Source: Streptomyces sp. TLI_053 (lineage in GTDB: Bacteria; Actinomycetota; Actinomycetes; Streptomycetales; Streptomycetaceae). Taken from it: a stretch of 64,000 nt of DNA. The position numbers and the translations under genes are program-made. The stretch covers positions 7,095,501 to 7,159,500 of the forward strand of contig NZ_LT629775.1 of NCBI RefSeq assembly GCF_900105395.1, in the 5' to 3' direction. Shown one piece after another: positions 24,879 to 33,542 of this stretch. The first letter of the stretch is position 1. Every line of letters starts with the position of its first letter. The notes beneath the pieces were generated by a model that saw only the letters and a list, made by a program, of their open reading frames with translations, had not been told where the DNA came from and did no database searches.

Positions 24879-25679
24879 TCAGGCGGTCGTCAGGGGGACG
24901 GCGGCCTCGGGGGTGAGGAGGCGGGCGGTGAGGGACTCCTGGAGGTAGAGGGCGATGGTGTCGGCGGTGTGGGAGAGGTAGCCGACCGAGACGTCCTGGC
25001 CCAGGACGAGGGTGAAGTCGCCGCCGCGGGTGGAGAGGAGCAGGGCGCCCTCGATGGCGGGGGCCCAGATCAGTTCGCCGTCGAGGAGGCGGGCGATGTG
25101 GCTGGCGACGGGGTATCCGTGGTCCGAGGTCTCGTTGACGGCCGTGTACGCGTCGGCGCCGAGGAGCAGGGCGTAGGGGCCGCCCACTCCGGCGAGGCGG
25201 AGGGTGGTGAGGGCGCGACTCACGGCTTCCGGGTATTCGCGGACGTCGGCGGGGAGCGGGATGGCCGGGTTGGTGGCGGCGGCACGGATGCCCTCGATGC
25301 CGGCGGCCGGATAGCCGTCGAAGAGGGCGCGGTCCTCGGTGAGGGCGAGGGTGCGGGCCGCCGCCTGTACGGGCGCCCAGTCGGAGTCACCGGAGCCGCG
25401 TTCGACGTCGTCGACGGCGGCGCGGTCGACCGAGAAGGGGACCCTGAGTTCGATCAGGGGGCGGACCTCGCGGGCGTGGGCCTGCACTCCGGGGGTGGGC
25501 GGCTCGATGGTGGTGAGGTGCCCGGTGCCGACCGCCGCGAGGGTGGGGCCGTCCGGGCCGGCCAGGTCGACGACCCGGCGGCCGGCGAGGTGGAGTTTGA
25601 AGGTCCGCCTGGCCTCCTCCTCGATCTCCTCCCAGGCCGCGGCGGAAACGGGGGCGAGTTGACGGTGCAGGTTGTTCAT
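24879..25679 (-). CDS. Family 1 encapsulin shell protein
   Basis: 266 residues. ATG 25679 overlaps the DyP stop (ATGA). Typical family 1 encapsulin landmarks: MNNLHRQLAPVSAAAWEEIE, FKLHLAGRRVVDLAGPDG, VREVRPLIELRVPF-like ARE VRPLIELRVPFSVDR, LALTEDRALFDGYPAAGI, and a C-terminal TLVLGQDVSVGYLSHTAD. Family members are HK97-fold proteins that self-assemble into roughly 24-nm compartments. The upstream peroxidase carries a matching C-terminal targeting peptide, so this shell most likely houses DyP. Confidence 0.95.
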   Translation of the reverse strand: MNNLHRQLAPVSAAAWEEIEEEARRTFKLHLAGRRVVDLAGPDGPTLAAVGTGHLTTIEPPTPGVQAHAREVRPLIELRVPFSVDRAAVDDVERGSGDSDWAPVQAAARTLALTEDRALFDGYPAAGIEGIRAAATNPAIPLPADVREYPEAVSRALTTLRLAGVGGPYALLLGADAYTAVNETSDHGYPVASHIARLLDGELIWAPAIEGALLLSTRGGDFTLVLGQDVSVGYLSHTADTIALYLQESLTARLLTPEAAVPLTTA

Positions 25680-26767
25680 GACGCGGGGCTGCCTTTCAGG
25701 CTGCCGATGGCGAGGGAGCCGTCGGCGAGGAGAGCGGCGGTGGGGAGCACGGCGGCCGGGAGCGGGGCGGCGAGCGCGACGGGGGCGGCCGGCGCCGGTG
25801 GCGGGTCGGCGAGGAAGTCGGCGGTGGGGACGTGGAACAGCGTGCCGGTGACCGCGGTGGAGAAGTCGAGCAGGCGGTCGTGGGCGGCCGGACCCCGACC
25901 CGTGAACATGTTGCGGATCATCTCCTCGGGCACCCCGGGGTCGCGCGCGTAGCCGATGAAGTAGGTGCCGGCCTCGCCGCGCCCCGCCGGACCGCCGTCC
26001 AGCCTGCCGAAGGGCATGTTGAACCGCAGGATCTGCCGCTCCTCGCCGTCCGGACCGGTGACGGAGGTGAGCGCGACGTGGGAGTCGGCGGGCTTGGCGG
26101 CGTCGTCGAACTCGATGTCGTCGGCCTTGCTGCGGCCGACCGCGCGTTCCTGCTGGTCGACGGTCAGGTGTTCCCAGGCGGCGAGGTCGTGCAGGTACTT
26201 CTGCACGATGACGTAGCTGCCGCCGGCGAAGTCCCGGTCCTCCTCGCCGATCAATACGGCCTCGGCGGCCTCCCGGCCCTCCGGGTTCTCGGTGCCGTCC
26301 ACGAAGCCCAGCAGGTCCCGCGCGTCGTAGTAGGAGAAGCCGTTGGTCGCGTCGACGACGGTGGCGGCGCCGGAGAGCCGTCGGGTGATCCGGCCGGCGA
26401 GCTCCCAGCAGACGTCCATCCGGCCGGCCCGGATGTGCAGGAGCAGGTCGCCGGGGGTGGCCGGGGCGCGGTGGCGGGGGCCGGCCACCTCGGGGAAGGG
26501 GTGCAGGGCGGCCGGCCTGGGGCCGTCGAAGAGCCGGTCCCAGGCGTCGGAGCCGATGCCGGTGACGCAGGTGAGGCCGACGTCGGGGGCGCGGAAGGCG
26601 ATGGCGTGGCGGAGGCCCGCGAGGTCGGGCAGCAGGGCGCGGACGGCGTTCTCGCCGCCGGGCTCGACCGTCAGGACCAGGAAGATCGCGGCGGTGGTGA
26701 GCGGCGTGAGGACCGGCTGCGGGGCCGGTGGGTCGGCGGGCTGGGGGTGGGGGGACTCTGGCGGCAT
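25676..26767 (-). CDS. Dye-decolourising (DyP-type) heme peroxidase, encapsulin cargo
   Basis: 363 residues from ATG 26767. The DyP signature GFVDGTENPEG supplies the catalytic Asp; a heme-ligand His and the distal Arg lie in the C-terminal ferredoxin-like half (YFIGYARDPGVPEEMIRNMF). After a Pro/Ala linker the protein ends in DGSLAIGSLKGSPAS (349-363), which matches the (L)DGSLGIGSLKGS cargo-loading peptide of encapsulin systems. It would be packaged in the shell encoded by the overlapping downstream gene and use peroxide to oxidise phenolics or dyes. Confidence 0.95.
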   Translation of the reverse strand: MPPESPHPQPADPPAPQPVLTPLTTAAIFLVLTVEPGGENAVRALLPDLAGLRHAIAFRAPDVGLTCVTGIGSDAWDRLFDGPRPAALHPFPEVAGPRHRAPATPGDLLLHIRAGRMDVCWELAGRITRRLSGAATVVDATNGFSYYDARDLLGFVDGTENPEGREAAEAVLIGEEDRDFAGGSYVIVQKYLHDLAAWEHLTVDQQERAVGRSKADDIEFDDAAKPADSHVALTSVTGPDGEERQILRFNMPFGRLDGGPAGRGEAGTYFIGYARDPGVPEEMIRNMFTGRGPAAHDRLLDFSTAVTGTLFHVPTADFLADPPPAPAAPVALAAPLPAAVLPTAALLADGSLAIGSLKGSPAS

Positions 26768-26889
26768 GGGCGGACTCCGGTCTCCGGGGCCTGATCATCC
26801 GTACGATTACACCCCGGAGCGGACATTTCGGCGCGGGCTGCGGGCCGGTCGGCCGTACGTGCTCGCCCTCACGGACCCGGACACACGGA

Positions 26890-26914
26890 GGGCCGGTGCG
26901 ACTCGCACCGGCCC
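26890..26914 (-). terminator. Hairpin terminator for the 41-residue peptide gene
   Basis: GGGCCGGTGC-GACTC-GCACCGGCCC, a perfect 10-bp stem lying 10 bases past the TAG of the small gene at 26925-27050 on the minus strand. Confidence 0.65.
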
Positions 26915-26924
26915 GGGGTTCGGC

Positions 26925-27050
26925 CTAGCCGAACAGGACGCACCAGATCGCCACGAGATCCACGCAGGGCTCCTCGCCGGACCGATTGTCGGCGAACGGG
27001 CGGCTGGTGCGAAGGGACGAACGGCAGGGCTCGTCGATGTGTTCGAACAC
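26925..27050 (-). CDS. Unannotated 41-residue peptide gene (candidate signalling peptide or RiPP precursor)
   Basis: Reads MFEHIDEPCRSSLRTSRPF then ADNRSGEEPCVDLVAIWCVLFG, from GTG 27050 to TAG at 26925. AGGAG lies 11-12 bases before the GTG. A good promoter (27102-27130) precedes and a hairpin (26890-26914) follows, so it looks like a complete small transcription unit. The N-terminal part is charged; the last 12 residues are hydrophobic with two cysteines (Cys29 and Cys37, plus Cys9). It lies 169 bases downstream of a SARP-type regulator on the same strand. I recognise no family. It could be a modified or secreted peptide, or a regulator-linked small protein. Confidence 0.5.
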   Translation of the reverse strand: MFEHIDEPCRSSLRTSRPFADNRSGEEPCVDLVAIWCVLFG

Positions 27051-27101
27051 GGGTGGTCGTTCTCCTGCATCTGCTTGAATGATTGGCAATCTGCCGTGCC
27101 A

Positions 27102-27130
27102 TTCCTAGCATTCGAGAGCCTGCTCGACAA
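27102..27130 (-). promoter_or_regulatory. Promoter of the 41-residue peptide gene
   Basis: On the minus strand TTGTCG (27125-27130), a 17-base spacer and TAGGAA (27102-27107) match the housekeeping consensus. The spacer begins AGCAGGCT, so TCGAGCA and TCTCGAA occur 11-12 bases apart, loosely like the TCGA-type direct repeats bound by SARP proteins. Confidence 0.55.
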
Positions 27131-27219
27131 GTCGGACCTGTCGGCGCCCCGCCTGTGATGATAATAGGCTCGGAGAAAGAGTATTCTCTTGTGGGGTGCG
27201 CCGAGGAGTCGGTCGGCTT

Positions 27220-30200
27220 CTATTCGTTGTCCGTGGATCCGAGTCGAGCGAGTGCTGCCCGGGCCAGTGCCGCTTCCTCTGCCGCCTCGGCCCGCTCCGC
27301 CAGGGCTACGGCCTCGGTCAAAAGGGCGACCGCCCGCTGTGGCGCGCCGAGCAGGGCCTCGCACTGGCCGAGGCCCCGGAGGGCGGCTACTTCTTCGCGC
27401 GCGGCGCCGACCGATCGGGCCAACTCCATTGCAAGGGAGAGCTGGTCGCGGGCCTCGTCGAGCTCTCCGGCCGCGCGCAGGGCGTCGCCGAGTCCGGCGA
27501 GCGCAATGGACTCGTGCCGGATGCTTCCGGTCCTGCGGAAGGTGGCCAGCGCCGAACGGTACAGCGACAGCACGCGCTCCAGCTGTTCCGGGACTGGGAG
27601 CGATGCGGCGAGGTTTATCCGTACGACGGCCAGCTCGAAGTGCGGCATCGAGCCGTTCTCCAGGCTCAGTACCTGTTCGAAGGAGGCGCGGGCGGCGGCG
27701 TGGTCTCGAATTCCCAGATGCAGGTCGCCCAGATTGTTGAGAATTCTGAGCTCCAAAGTCCGATTGCCCATTCTGCGGGCCAGTGGAAGTGCCGTCTCAT
27801 AGGCGACCAGGGCCTTTTTTGGATTTCCCAGAGAATTCTCCAGGATGCCGACGTTCGCCAGGCATCGGGCAGTGTTCCAGAGGTCGCCTGTTTCTCGTCG
27901 GATGCGCAGGGCCTCCTCCTGGTGGGCGAGGGCCTCGCTCAAGGAGCTCCGGTACCAGTGCAGTGCCCCCAACAGGCTCAAAGCCTCCGCCGTGGCGTCG
28001 TCGTCGCGCTCGGCGCGGGCGAGCGTCAGGCCCCGCTGGAGCGCCTCCTGAGCGGCCGGGTAGCGGGAGGCGTTGGCGAAGGTGGCCCCCAGGTTGATCA
28101 GAGCACGGGCCTCGCGGCGGTCGTTCGATGCCGAACGCCAGTACGCGGCAGCGGCCTGATGCAGCTCGTGGGCCTCGCTCCAGAAGGCCTGGGCGTCCAG
28201 ATGGCCGGCCAGGACGTGCGCGAGCCACGCGGTGGCCTCGGGGTGACCGGCCGTGCGGGCGTGAGCGGCCAGTGCGGTCAGGCCGGCCTGTTCAGTGTCG
28301 AGCCATTTGCGTGCGGCATCATTCGAATCCAAGTCAAGGTCGTACAACAACGTTTCCATTCCCGGCAACTGACGGAACGTCGGCAACGGTAGCCGCGATC
28401 GGCGTGGATACAGCAGCCGATCCGCCTGGTCGGCTGCTCGGAGCGTGAACCCGAGCAGCCGCCGAAGCGCGATCCCCGCCTCCTCCTCGCCCCCCTCGTC
28501 GCGAATCAGTGCGTGCGCGTACTCCTTGAGGAGGTCGTGGAGCTGATAGCGCTCCGGAGTGTTCTCCTGCACCAGGTGGCAGTGCAGCAGCGCCTCCAGC
28601 AGGTGGTCCGTCTCGTCGACCGTGCGGCCGAGCAGGGCCGCCGCCGCGTGCAGGCCGATGTCGGGCCCCGGGTGGACGCCGAGCAGCCGGAAGGCCTCCT
28701 GCTGCTCGATGGGCAGAGACCGGTACGACATCTCGAAGGCGCGGGCGACGCTCTCCGTGTCGTGCCGGATCTCGGCGAGCCGGCCGGTCTTGCGGGACAG
28801 TCGCTGGGCGAGGTGTGCGAGGGTCCAGGACGGCCGCGCCTTGAACCGGCTGGCGGCGATCTCGATGGCCAGCGGGAGCAGCCCGCACCGGTCGACGATC
28901 TCGACGATCCGGGCGCGGTCGTCGGCGCGCTCCCGTCCCACCACCGAGGTGAACAGGGCGACCGCGTCGTCCACCGGCAGGATGTCCAGGAACACCGGTC
29001 TGGAGCCGGGCAGTTCGGCGAGTCGGCGGCGGCTGGTGACGAAGACCAGTGAGGTCGGCGCGGTGGGCAGCAGCGGTCGGACCTGTGCCGCGGTCGCCGC
29101 GTCGTCGAGGACGACCACTGCGCGCCGGGTGGCGAGCACTTCGGCGCACAGGGCGAACAGTTCCTCGCTGTCGATCGGGACGGTGGTGGCGGGCACGCCG
29201 AGCCGGCGCAGCAGCGCGGTGGCCACGGTCTGGGGTGCGAGCGGGCGTCGGTCCACTGCGTGGGCGCCCAGGTTGAGGTGGGCGTAGCCGTCGGGGAAGC
29301 GCCCCCGCATGAGGTGCGCGGCATGCAGGGCGAGAGTGGTCTTGCCGACCCCGGCCATACCGAGGATCGCCGAGACGGTCACCACGCCGCCCTGCTCCGC
29401 GGCTTCCTCGGTGCCGCCGAGGAGGCGGCGCAGGTCGTCCCGGCGTCCGATCATGCGCCGGCCCGCCGGAGCGGACGACGGTGCGCCGCCGCGCGGGTCC
29501 TCCGGAAGCGGGGCGGCGGTCGCCCGTGGGCCGGCCGTTGGCCGTACGGCCGTTGTCCGTACGGTGGGCGCGGCCAGGGGGGCGCCGGTGAGCATGCGCT
29601 CGTGCAGGCGGGTGAGGGCCGCGCCCGGGCCGGTGCCGAGGTCCGCGTGCAGGCGGCGGACGACGGCGGGGTAGACGGCCAGTGCCTCCGCCTGCCGCCC
29701 GGCGCCGTGCAGCGCGACCAGGAGGTGCGCGGCGACCCGTTCGTCGGTGGGGCGGTCCTCGCGGAGGGCGGTGAGTTCGGGGACGACCTCCCCGAAGCGG
29801 CCGAGCCGGAGGTCGATCTCGATCCGCAGCAGCGTGGTGGCCAGGCGCTGGTCGGCCATGGTGGCGCGGGTGGACTGGGCCCAGCCGCCGGGCAGTCCGG
29901 CGAGCGGTTCACCTCGCCAGATTTCTTCGGCGCGGCCCAGGACGGTCCTGGCCTGGATGTCGTCGCCGTTGTCGGCGAGTCGGCGGGCGTTTCGGGACAG
30001 GTCGACAAAGCGATGCCAGTCGATCAAATGCGTGTCGGCACGCAGCGCGTATGTGTGCGATCGGCTCTCGATGGTGGGGATGTCGCGGGGCGAGCCGGGG
30101 TCCTCGGCGGCAACGGCCAATCTCAACTGACGCCGAATGCGGGAGACATGGCTGTAGATGCTGGCGACCGCGCTGGGCGGCGGTTCCTCGTCCCACAGGC

Positions 30201-30342
30201 GGCCTGCCAGCAGGTCGTGGCTGAGCGGCCGCCCGACGTCCAGGGCCAGGGCGGCCAGCAGTCGGCGACCCTTGTCCGAGCGAATTGCCGACAACTCGCC
30301 GTTCACCGAAAGTTCAACCGAACCCAGAAGATGGAACTCCAT
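27220..30342 (-). CDS. AfsR/SARP-type transcriptional regulator with STAND ATPase and TPR domains
   Basis: 1040 residues from ATG 30342. Order: OmpR-like winged-helix DNA-binding domain (about 1-95, LLGSVELSVNGELSAIRSDK, then LLAGRLWDEEPPPSAVASIY), bacterial transcriptional activation domain (about 100-250), a Pro/Ala linker, NB-ARC ATPase with Walker A GMAGVGKTTLALHAA, Walker B-like AVVVLDDAATAAQ and sensor VFVTSRRRL, then about ten TPR units (about 640-1030). This is the large AfsR architecture, which usually activates specialised metabolism or development. Divergent from another STAND-TPR gene and upstream of the small peptide gene. Confidence 0.93.
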   Translation of the reverse strand: MEFHLLGSVELSVNGELSAIRSDKGRRLLAALALDVGRPLSHDLLAGRLWDEEPPPSAVASIYSHVSRIRRQLRLAVAAEDPGSPRDIPTIESRSHTYALRADTHLIDWHRFVDLSRNARRLADNGDDIQARTVLGRAEEIWRGEPLAGLPGGWAQSTRATMADQRLATTLLRIEIDLRLGRFGEVVPELTALREDRPTDERVAAHLLVALHGAGRQAEALAVYPAVVRRLHADLGTGPGAALTRLHERMLTGAPLAAPTVRTTAVRPTAGPRATAAPLPEDPRGGAPSSAPAGRRMIGRRDDLRRLLGGTEEAAEQGGVVTVSAILGMAGVGKTTLALHAAHLMRGRFPDGYAHLNLGAHAVDRRPLAPQTVATALLRRLGVPATTVPIDSEELFALCAEVLATRRAVVVLDDAATAAQVRPLLPTAPTSLVFVTSRRRLAELPGSRPVFLDILPVDDAVALFTSVVGRERADDRARIVEIVDRCGLLPLAIEIAASRFKARPSWTLAHLAQRLSRKTGRLAEIRHDTESVARAFEMSYRSLPIEQQEAFRLLGVHPGPDIGLHAAAALLGRTVDETDHLLEALLHCHLVQENTPERYQLHDLLKEYAHALIRDEGGEEEAGIALRRLLGFTLRAADQADRLLYPRRSRLPLPTFRQLPGMETLLYDLDLDSNDAARKWLDTEQAGLTALAAHARTAGHPEATAWLAHVLAGHLDAQAFWSEAHELHQAAAAYWRSASNDRREARALINLGATFANASRYPAAQEALQRGLTLARAERDDDATAEALSLLGALHWYRSSLSEALAHQEEALRIRRETGDLWNTARCLANVGILENSLGNPKKALVAYETALPLARRMGNRTLELRILNNLGDLHLGIRDHAAARASFEQVLSLENGSMPHFELAVVRINLAASLPVPEQLERVLSLYRSALATFRRTGSIRHESIALAGLGDALRAAGELDEARDQLSLAMELARSVGAAREEVAALRGLGQCEALLGAPQRAVALLTEAVALAERAEAAEEAALARAALARLGSTDNE

Positions 30343-30626
30343 TCGACGCCCCCCGCCGGTCGGCTTCCAGCGTGCCGTGTCGGAGAGGATCCCACGTGCG
30401 CTGGTGCTGAGCCAGACCGCATCGGCCTGTCGGGGCGGGCGTTATTGACAATTCGACCGACTGGGCGTCAGGTGATATGCGGGAGTCGGCGATTGTTCGG
30501 TCACACGGGTCACATCGGTCGTTCACGTCACTTCGGTCCGTCGTTCTACCGGTAGGGGGAGCCAGTGGAGCCAAAGGGGTTCGGAGCAGCCGGGGTCCGA
30601 GGTCGGCCGCGCGTCGGGAGCCGCCG
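30343..30626. promoter_or_regulatory. Divergent promoter region of the SARP and STAND-TPR genes
   Basis: 284 bases without a gene. TTGACA (30445-30450) with TCAGGT at 30468-30473, 17 bases later, is a possible promoter for the rightward STAND-TPR gene, about 150 bases before its start; the -10 is poor. No clear operator was seen. Confidence 0.35.
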
Positions 30627-32804
30627 ATGAGCTCGGCGGACGGAGCACGTGAACAGCGCTTCGAGACGCGGAACTCCCTGTCCGGCGGGAGGATCGAGGG
30701 TTCCGTGATCCAGGCGGGGGAGATCCGCCATCTGACGGTCTACGGCGGCCCCGCCGAAGCGTCCGCTGCCCCGGTACTGCCGGTTCCGAGGCAACTGCCG
30801 CCGACGCCAAGGCGGTTGATCGGACGCGACGCCGACTTCGCTGCCCTGGACAGTGAGTTGGGCGATTCCCCGGGTGCCGTCGATGTCACGGTGGTCGTCA
30901 CGGGCCCCGCCGGGGTGGGCAAGACCGCGCTCGCCGCCCAGTGGCTGCGCCGGCTGGCCGGCCGCTTCCCGGACGGTCAGCTCTACGCGGACCTGCGCGG
31001 CCACGCCCCGGGCGGGCCCGCCGATCCCGCCGAGGCCCTGGGCGGTTTCCTGCGGGCCTTCGGCATCGCCCCCGTGCCCAGCAGCCTCGCCGAGGGTGCG
31101 GCGCTCTGGCGCTCCCTCGCCGCCGAGCGCCGGATCACCGTTCTGCTCGACAACGCCTCCACCGCTGCTCAGGTCCGGCCGCTGCTGCCCGGTTCGGAGC
31201 ACGCCGTGGTGGTGGTGACCAGCCGCCGCCGGCTCACCGGGCTGGGCATAGACGGTGCCGTGTTCCGACCGGTCGGCCTGCTCTCGGACGACGCGTCCGT
31301 GCAACTGCTGGCCCAGCGGGTCGGCGCGGAGCGGGTGGCCCGCGAACGGACCGCCGCCGTCCAGGTGGTGGAGCGTTGCGGCCGGCTCCCGCTCGCCGTC
31401 TGTCTGGCGGCGGCCCGGATCGCCGCCCGTCCGGTGCAGCCGCTCGCCGCCACCGCCGAAGCCCTCGGGCAGGAGTCCCAGGGGCTCGCCGCGCTCGACG
31501 TCGAAGGGGAAGCCGTGCAGCACGCGTTGGACGCCTCCTTCGAGGTCCTGGGGACGGACACCGTCCGGCTGTACGGGTTGCTCGGTCTGCTGCCGTTCCC
31601 CGTCTTCACCCTGGACGTCGCCTGCGCGGTCGGCGGCCTGGCCCCGGACGAGGCCGACCGGCTGCTCGACGGGCTGATCGACGTCCACCTGCTGGAGGAG
31701 GTGGAGGGCGGCTTCCGCTTCCACGACCTGGTCAAGCTGCATGCCCGGGCGCGGGCCGAGGCGGTGCGGGACCTGCCCGAGGGCCGGTCCGCCGTCGACC
31801 GCGTGCTCGACTGGTACCTCGCCCGCACCACCGCGGCCGAGGCGCTGCTGAGCCCGAGCCACCGCACCCTGCGTCGCGACTACGCCGTCGAACCGGGCCC
31901 CCGGGCACGGGAGTTCGCGGACGAGGCGGCCGCCGTCGGCTGGCTCGACACCGAGACGGGGCGACTCGCCGACACCGTCCGCTGGGCCGCCGCGATCGGC
32001 CGGGCGGCCGCCGCCTGGCAACTGGTCGACGCCATGTGGCCGTTGTTCCTGCGGCTGCGCCCGGCCCGGCTCTGGGTCGAGGCGCACCGGATCGGGCGGG
32101 AGGCCGCCCGGGCCGCCGGCGACCGCGAGGGCGAGCTGCGGATGCTCACCTCCGGCGGCAACGGTCTGCGAAACGCGGCCGAGGGGGAGGAGGCTTCGGA
32201 GTGGTTCACCGCGGCGCTGCGGCTGGCCCGTGAGGTCGGCGAACCACTGGTCGAGGCGGACGCGCTCTACGGCCTGAGCCAGACCCACCGGACGGCGGGC
32301 CGGCTCACCGAGGCGGCCGACTGCCTTCGCGAGGTGGCCGCGCTGAGGGAGGCCCGGGGCTACGCCCGCGGTACGGCACTGGCCCGGTTGGCGCTCGGCG
32401 AGGTGCTGCTCGCGGCCGGCCGCCCGGCCGAGACCCTGCCCGTCGTCCTGGACGCCCACCGGGCCCTGGTCGCCGTCCCCGACCCCTACGAGGCCGCGCG
32501 GGCGCTCGCCTTCCTCGGCCAGGCCCACGTCGCACTCGGCGCCTACGACCGGGCCCGGCACTGCTACGCGGAGGCGCTCGCCGAGTTCCGCGAGGGCCGG
32601 GCCCGCCACTGGGAGGCCCGGGTGCTCGAACTCTTCGGCGACCTGGCCCGGGCGCGCGGAGACCTGGTCGAGGCGGCCGCCCGCTACGGCGAGTCCCTGG
32701 CCCGCTACCAGCACCTGGCCGCTCCCGACGCGGCTCGTCTCGAGACCGCGCTCGCCGTCCTGGCGGCGCCGCCCGGTCCGCCACCCCCACCTGCTGCGGA
32801 CTGA
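30627..32804 (+). CDS. NB-ARC (STAND) ATPase with TPR repeats, lacking a DNA-binding domain
   Basis: 725 residues from ATG 30627 (GGGAG upstream). The N-terminus carries RNSLSGGRIEGSVIQAGEIR (about 14-33), a short module common before NB-ARC domains in Streptomyces proteins. Then an NB-ARC ATPase: Walker A TGPAGVGKTALAAQW (Lys99), ITVLLDNASTAAQVRPLLPG, VVVTSRRRL; a winged-helix region; and C-terminal TPRs (about 480-710). It resembles the SARP protein across the street without its SARP head, so it may sense a related signal or act as its partner. A strong terminator follows. Confidence 0.85.
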   Translation: MSSADGAREQRFETRNSLSGGRIEGSVIQAGEIRHLTVYGGPAEASAAPVLPVPRQLPPTPRRLIGRDADFAALDSELGDSPGAVDVTVVVTGPAGVGKTALAAQWLRRLAGRFPDGQLYADLRGHAPGGPADPAEALGGFLRAFGIAPVPSSLAEGAALWRSLAAERRITVLLDNASTAAQVRPLLPGSEHAVVVVTSRRRLTGLGIDGAVFRPVGLLSDDASVQLLAQRVGAERVARERTAAVQVVERCGRLPLAVCLAAARIAARPVQPLAATAEALGQESQGLAALDVEGEAVQHALDASFEVLGTDTVRLYGLLGLLPFPVFTLDVACAVGGLAPDEADRLLDGLIDVHLLEEVEGGFRFHDLVKLHARARAEAVRDLPEGRSAVDRVLDWYLARTTAAEALLSPSHRTLRRDYAVEPGPRAREFADEAAAVGWLDTETGRLADTVRWAAAIGRAAAAWQLVDAMWPLFLRLRPARLWVEAHRIGREAARAAGDREGELRMLTSGGNGLRNAAEGEEASEWFTAALRLAREVGEPLVEADALYGLSQTHRTAGRLTEAADCLREVAALREARGYARGTALARLALGEVLLAAGRPAETLPVVLDAHRALVAVPDPYEAARALAFLGQAHVALGAYDRARHCYAEALAEFREGRARHWEARVLELFGDLARARGDLVEAAARYGESLARYQHLAAPDAARLETALAVLAAPPGPPPPPAAD

Positions 32805-32918
32805 GCGCGGGTACGCCCCCGACGCGTCGCTGCCCCCGCCGCCCCCGCCGCGTCACCAGGGCACCGCGTCACCGCGACCCGGCACCGGCGCGCCGCCCCG
32901 GCCGCTCGGCCGGCCCGC

Positions 32919-32956
32919 CGGCCCGCCTGCCGGAACCCGCTCCGGCAGGCGGGCCG
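32919..32956. terminator. Large hairpin between convergent genes
   Basis: CGGCCCGCCTGCCGGA pairs perfectly over 16 bp across a six-base loop, and flanking GGCCGCTCGGCCG / GGCCGAGCGGCCG sequence extends the stem after a bulge. Confidence 0.75.
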
Positions 32957-32975
32957 GCCGAGCGGCCGCGGGACT

Positions 32976-33542
32976 TCAGGCGCCGCGCCGGGCCGCCCGG
33001 CGGGTGACCGGTGCTGCCAGCGCGACGAGCTCGGCGAGCCTGCCGCCGGCGGCGAGCCACGCGTGGGCGAGCGAGCCGAGGACGAGCCCCGGGACGGGCG
33101 AGGAGGTGCGGAGCACCAGACCGCCGCCGCTCCGGGCGAGGACGAACAGCGTGCCGTCCGCGTCGTCGGCCGTGGCGACCGCACAGCCGGGGAGCGCCCC
33201 GAGGACGGCGGAGAGCCGCTCCCGGGCCCGGGCCCGGCCGGTGCGGCCGAGGTGCAGCACATCGGCGTGGTGACGCCAGTGCGTGGCACCCGGTGCGGTG
33301 AGGTCGAGCGCCAGGTGCTCGTCGACGAAGGGACGGGGCACCACGGGCCCGGCGGTGCGGTCGACGGTGAGCAGCAGCCCGCACCGGACCCCGGCCGAGG
33401 AGCGGATCCGGGCCTCGACGCTGCGGCCGGGCTCCCCGGTCGACGGCGTAGGGCCGTCGACCGGGGCGAGCAGCACGGTGCGGAACGCGGTGCGCGGCGT
33501 GGTGCGGAACGCGGTGCGCGGCACGGTGCGCGGAGGGGTCAC
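32976..33542 (-). CDS. Uncharacterised protein, second gene of a glycerophosphotransferase-like operon
   Basis: 188 residues from GTG 33542, which overlaps the upstream stop (GTGA). No family recognised. It opens with a Thr/Pro/Arg repeat (RTVPRTAFRTTPRTAFRT), then a globular part with RCGLLLTVDRTAGPVVPRPF, THWRHHADVLHLGR and VLGSLAHAWLAAGGRLAELV. No membrane segment or signal peptide is evident. Tight coupling with the preceding gene suggests a shared function. Confidence 0.65.
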   Translation of the reverse strand: MTPPRTVPRTAFRTTPRTAFRTVLLAPVDGPTPSTGEPGRSVEARIRSSAGVRCGLLLTVDRTAGPVVPRPFVDEHLALDLTAPGATHWRHHADVLHLGRTGRARARERLSAVLGALPGCAVATADDADGTLFVLARSGGGLVLRTSSPVPGLVLGSLAHAWLAAGGRLAELVALAAPVTRRAARRGA

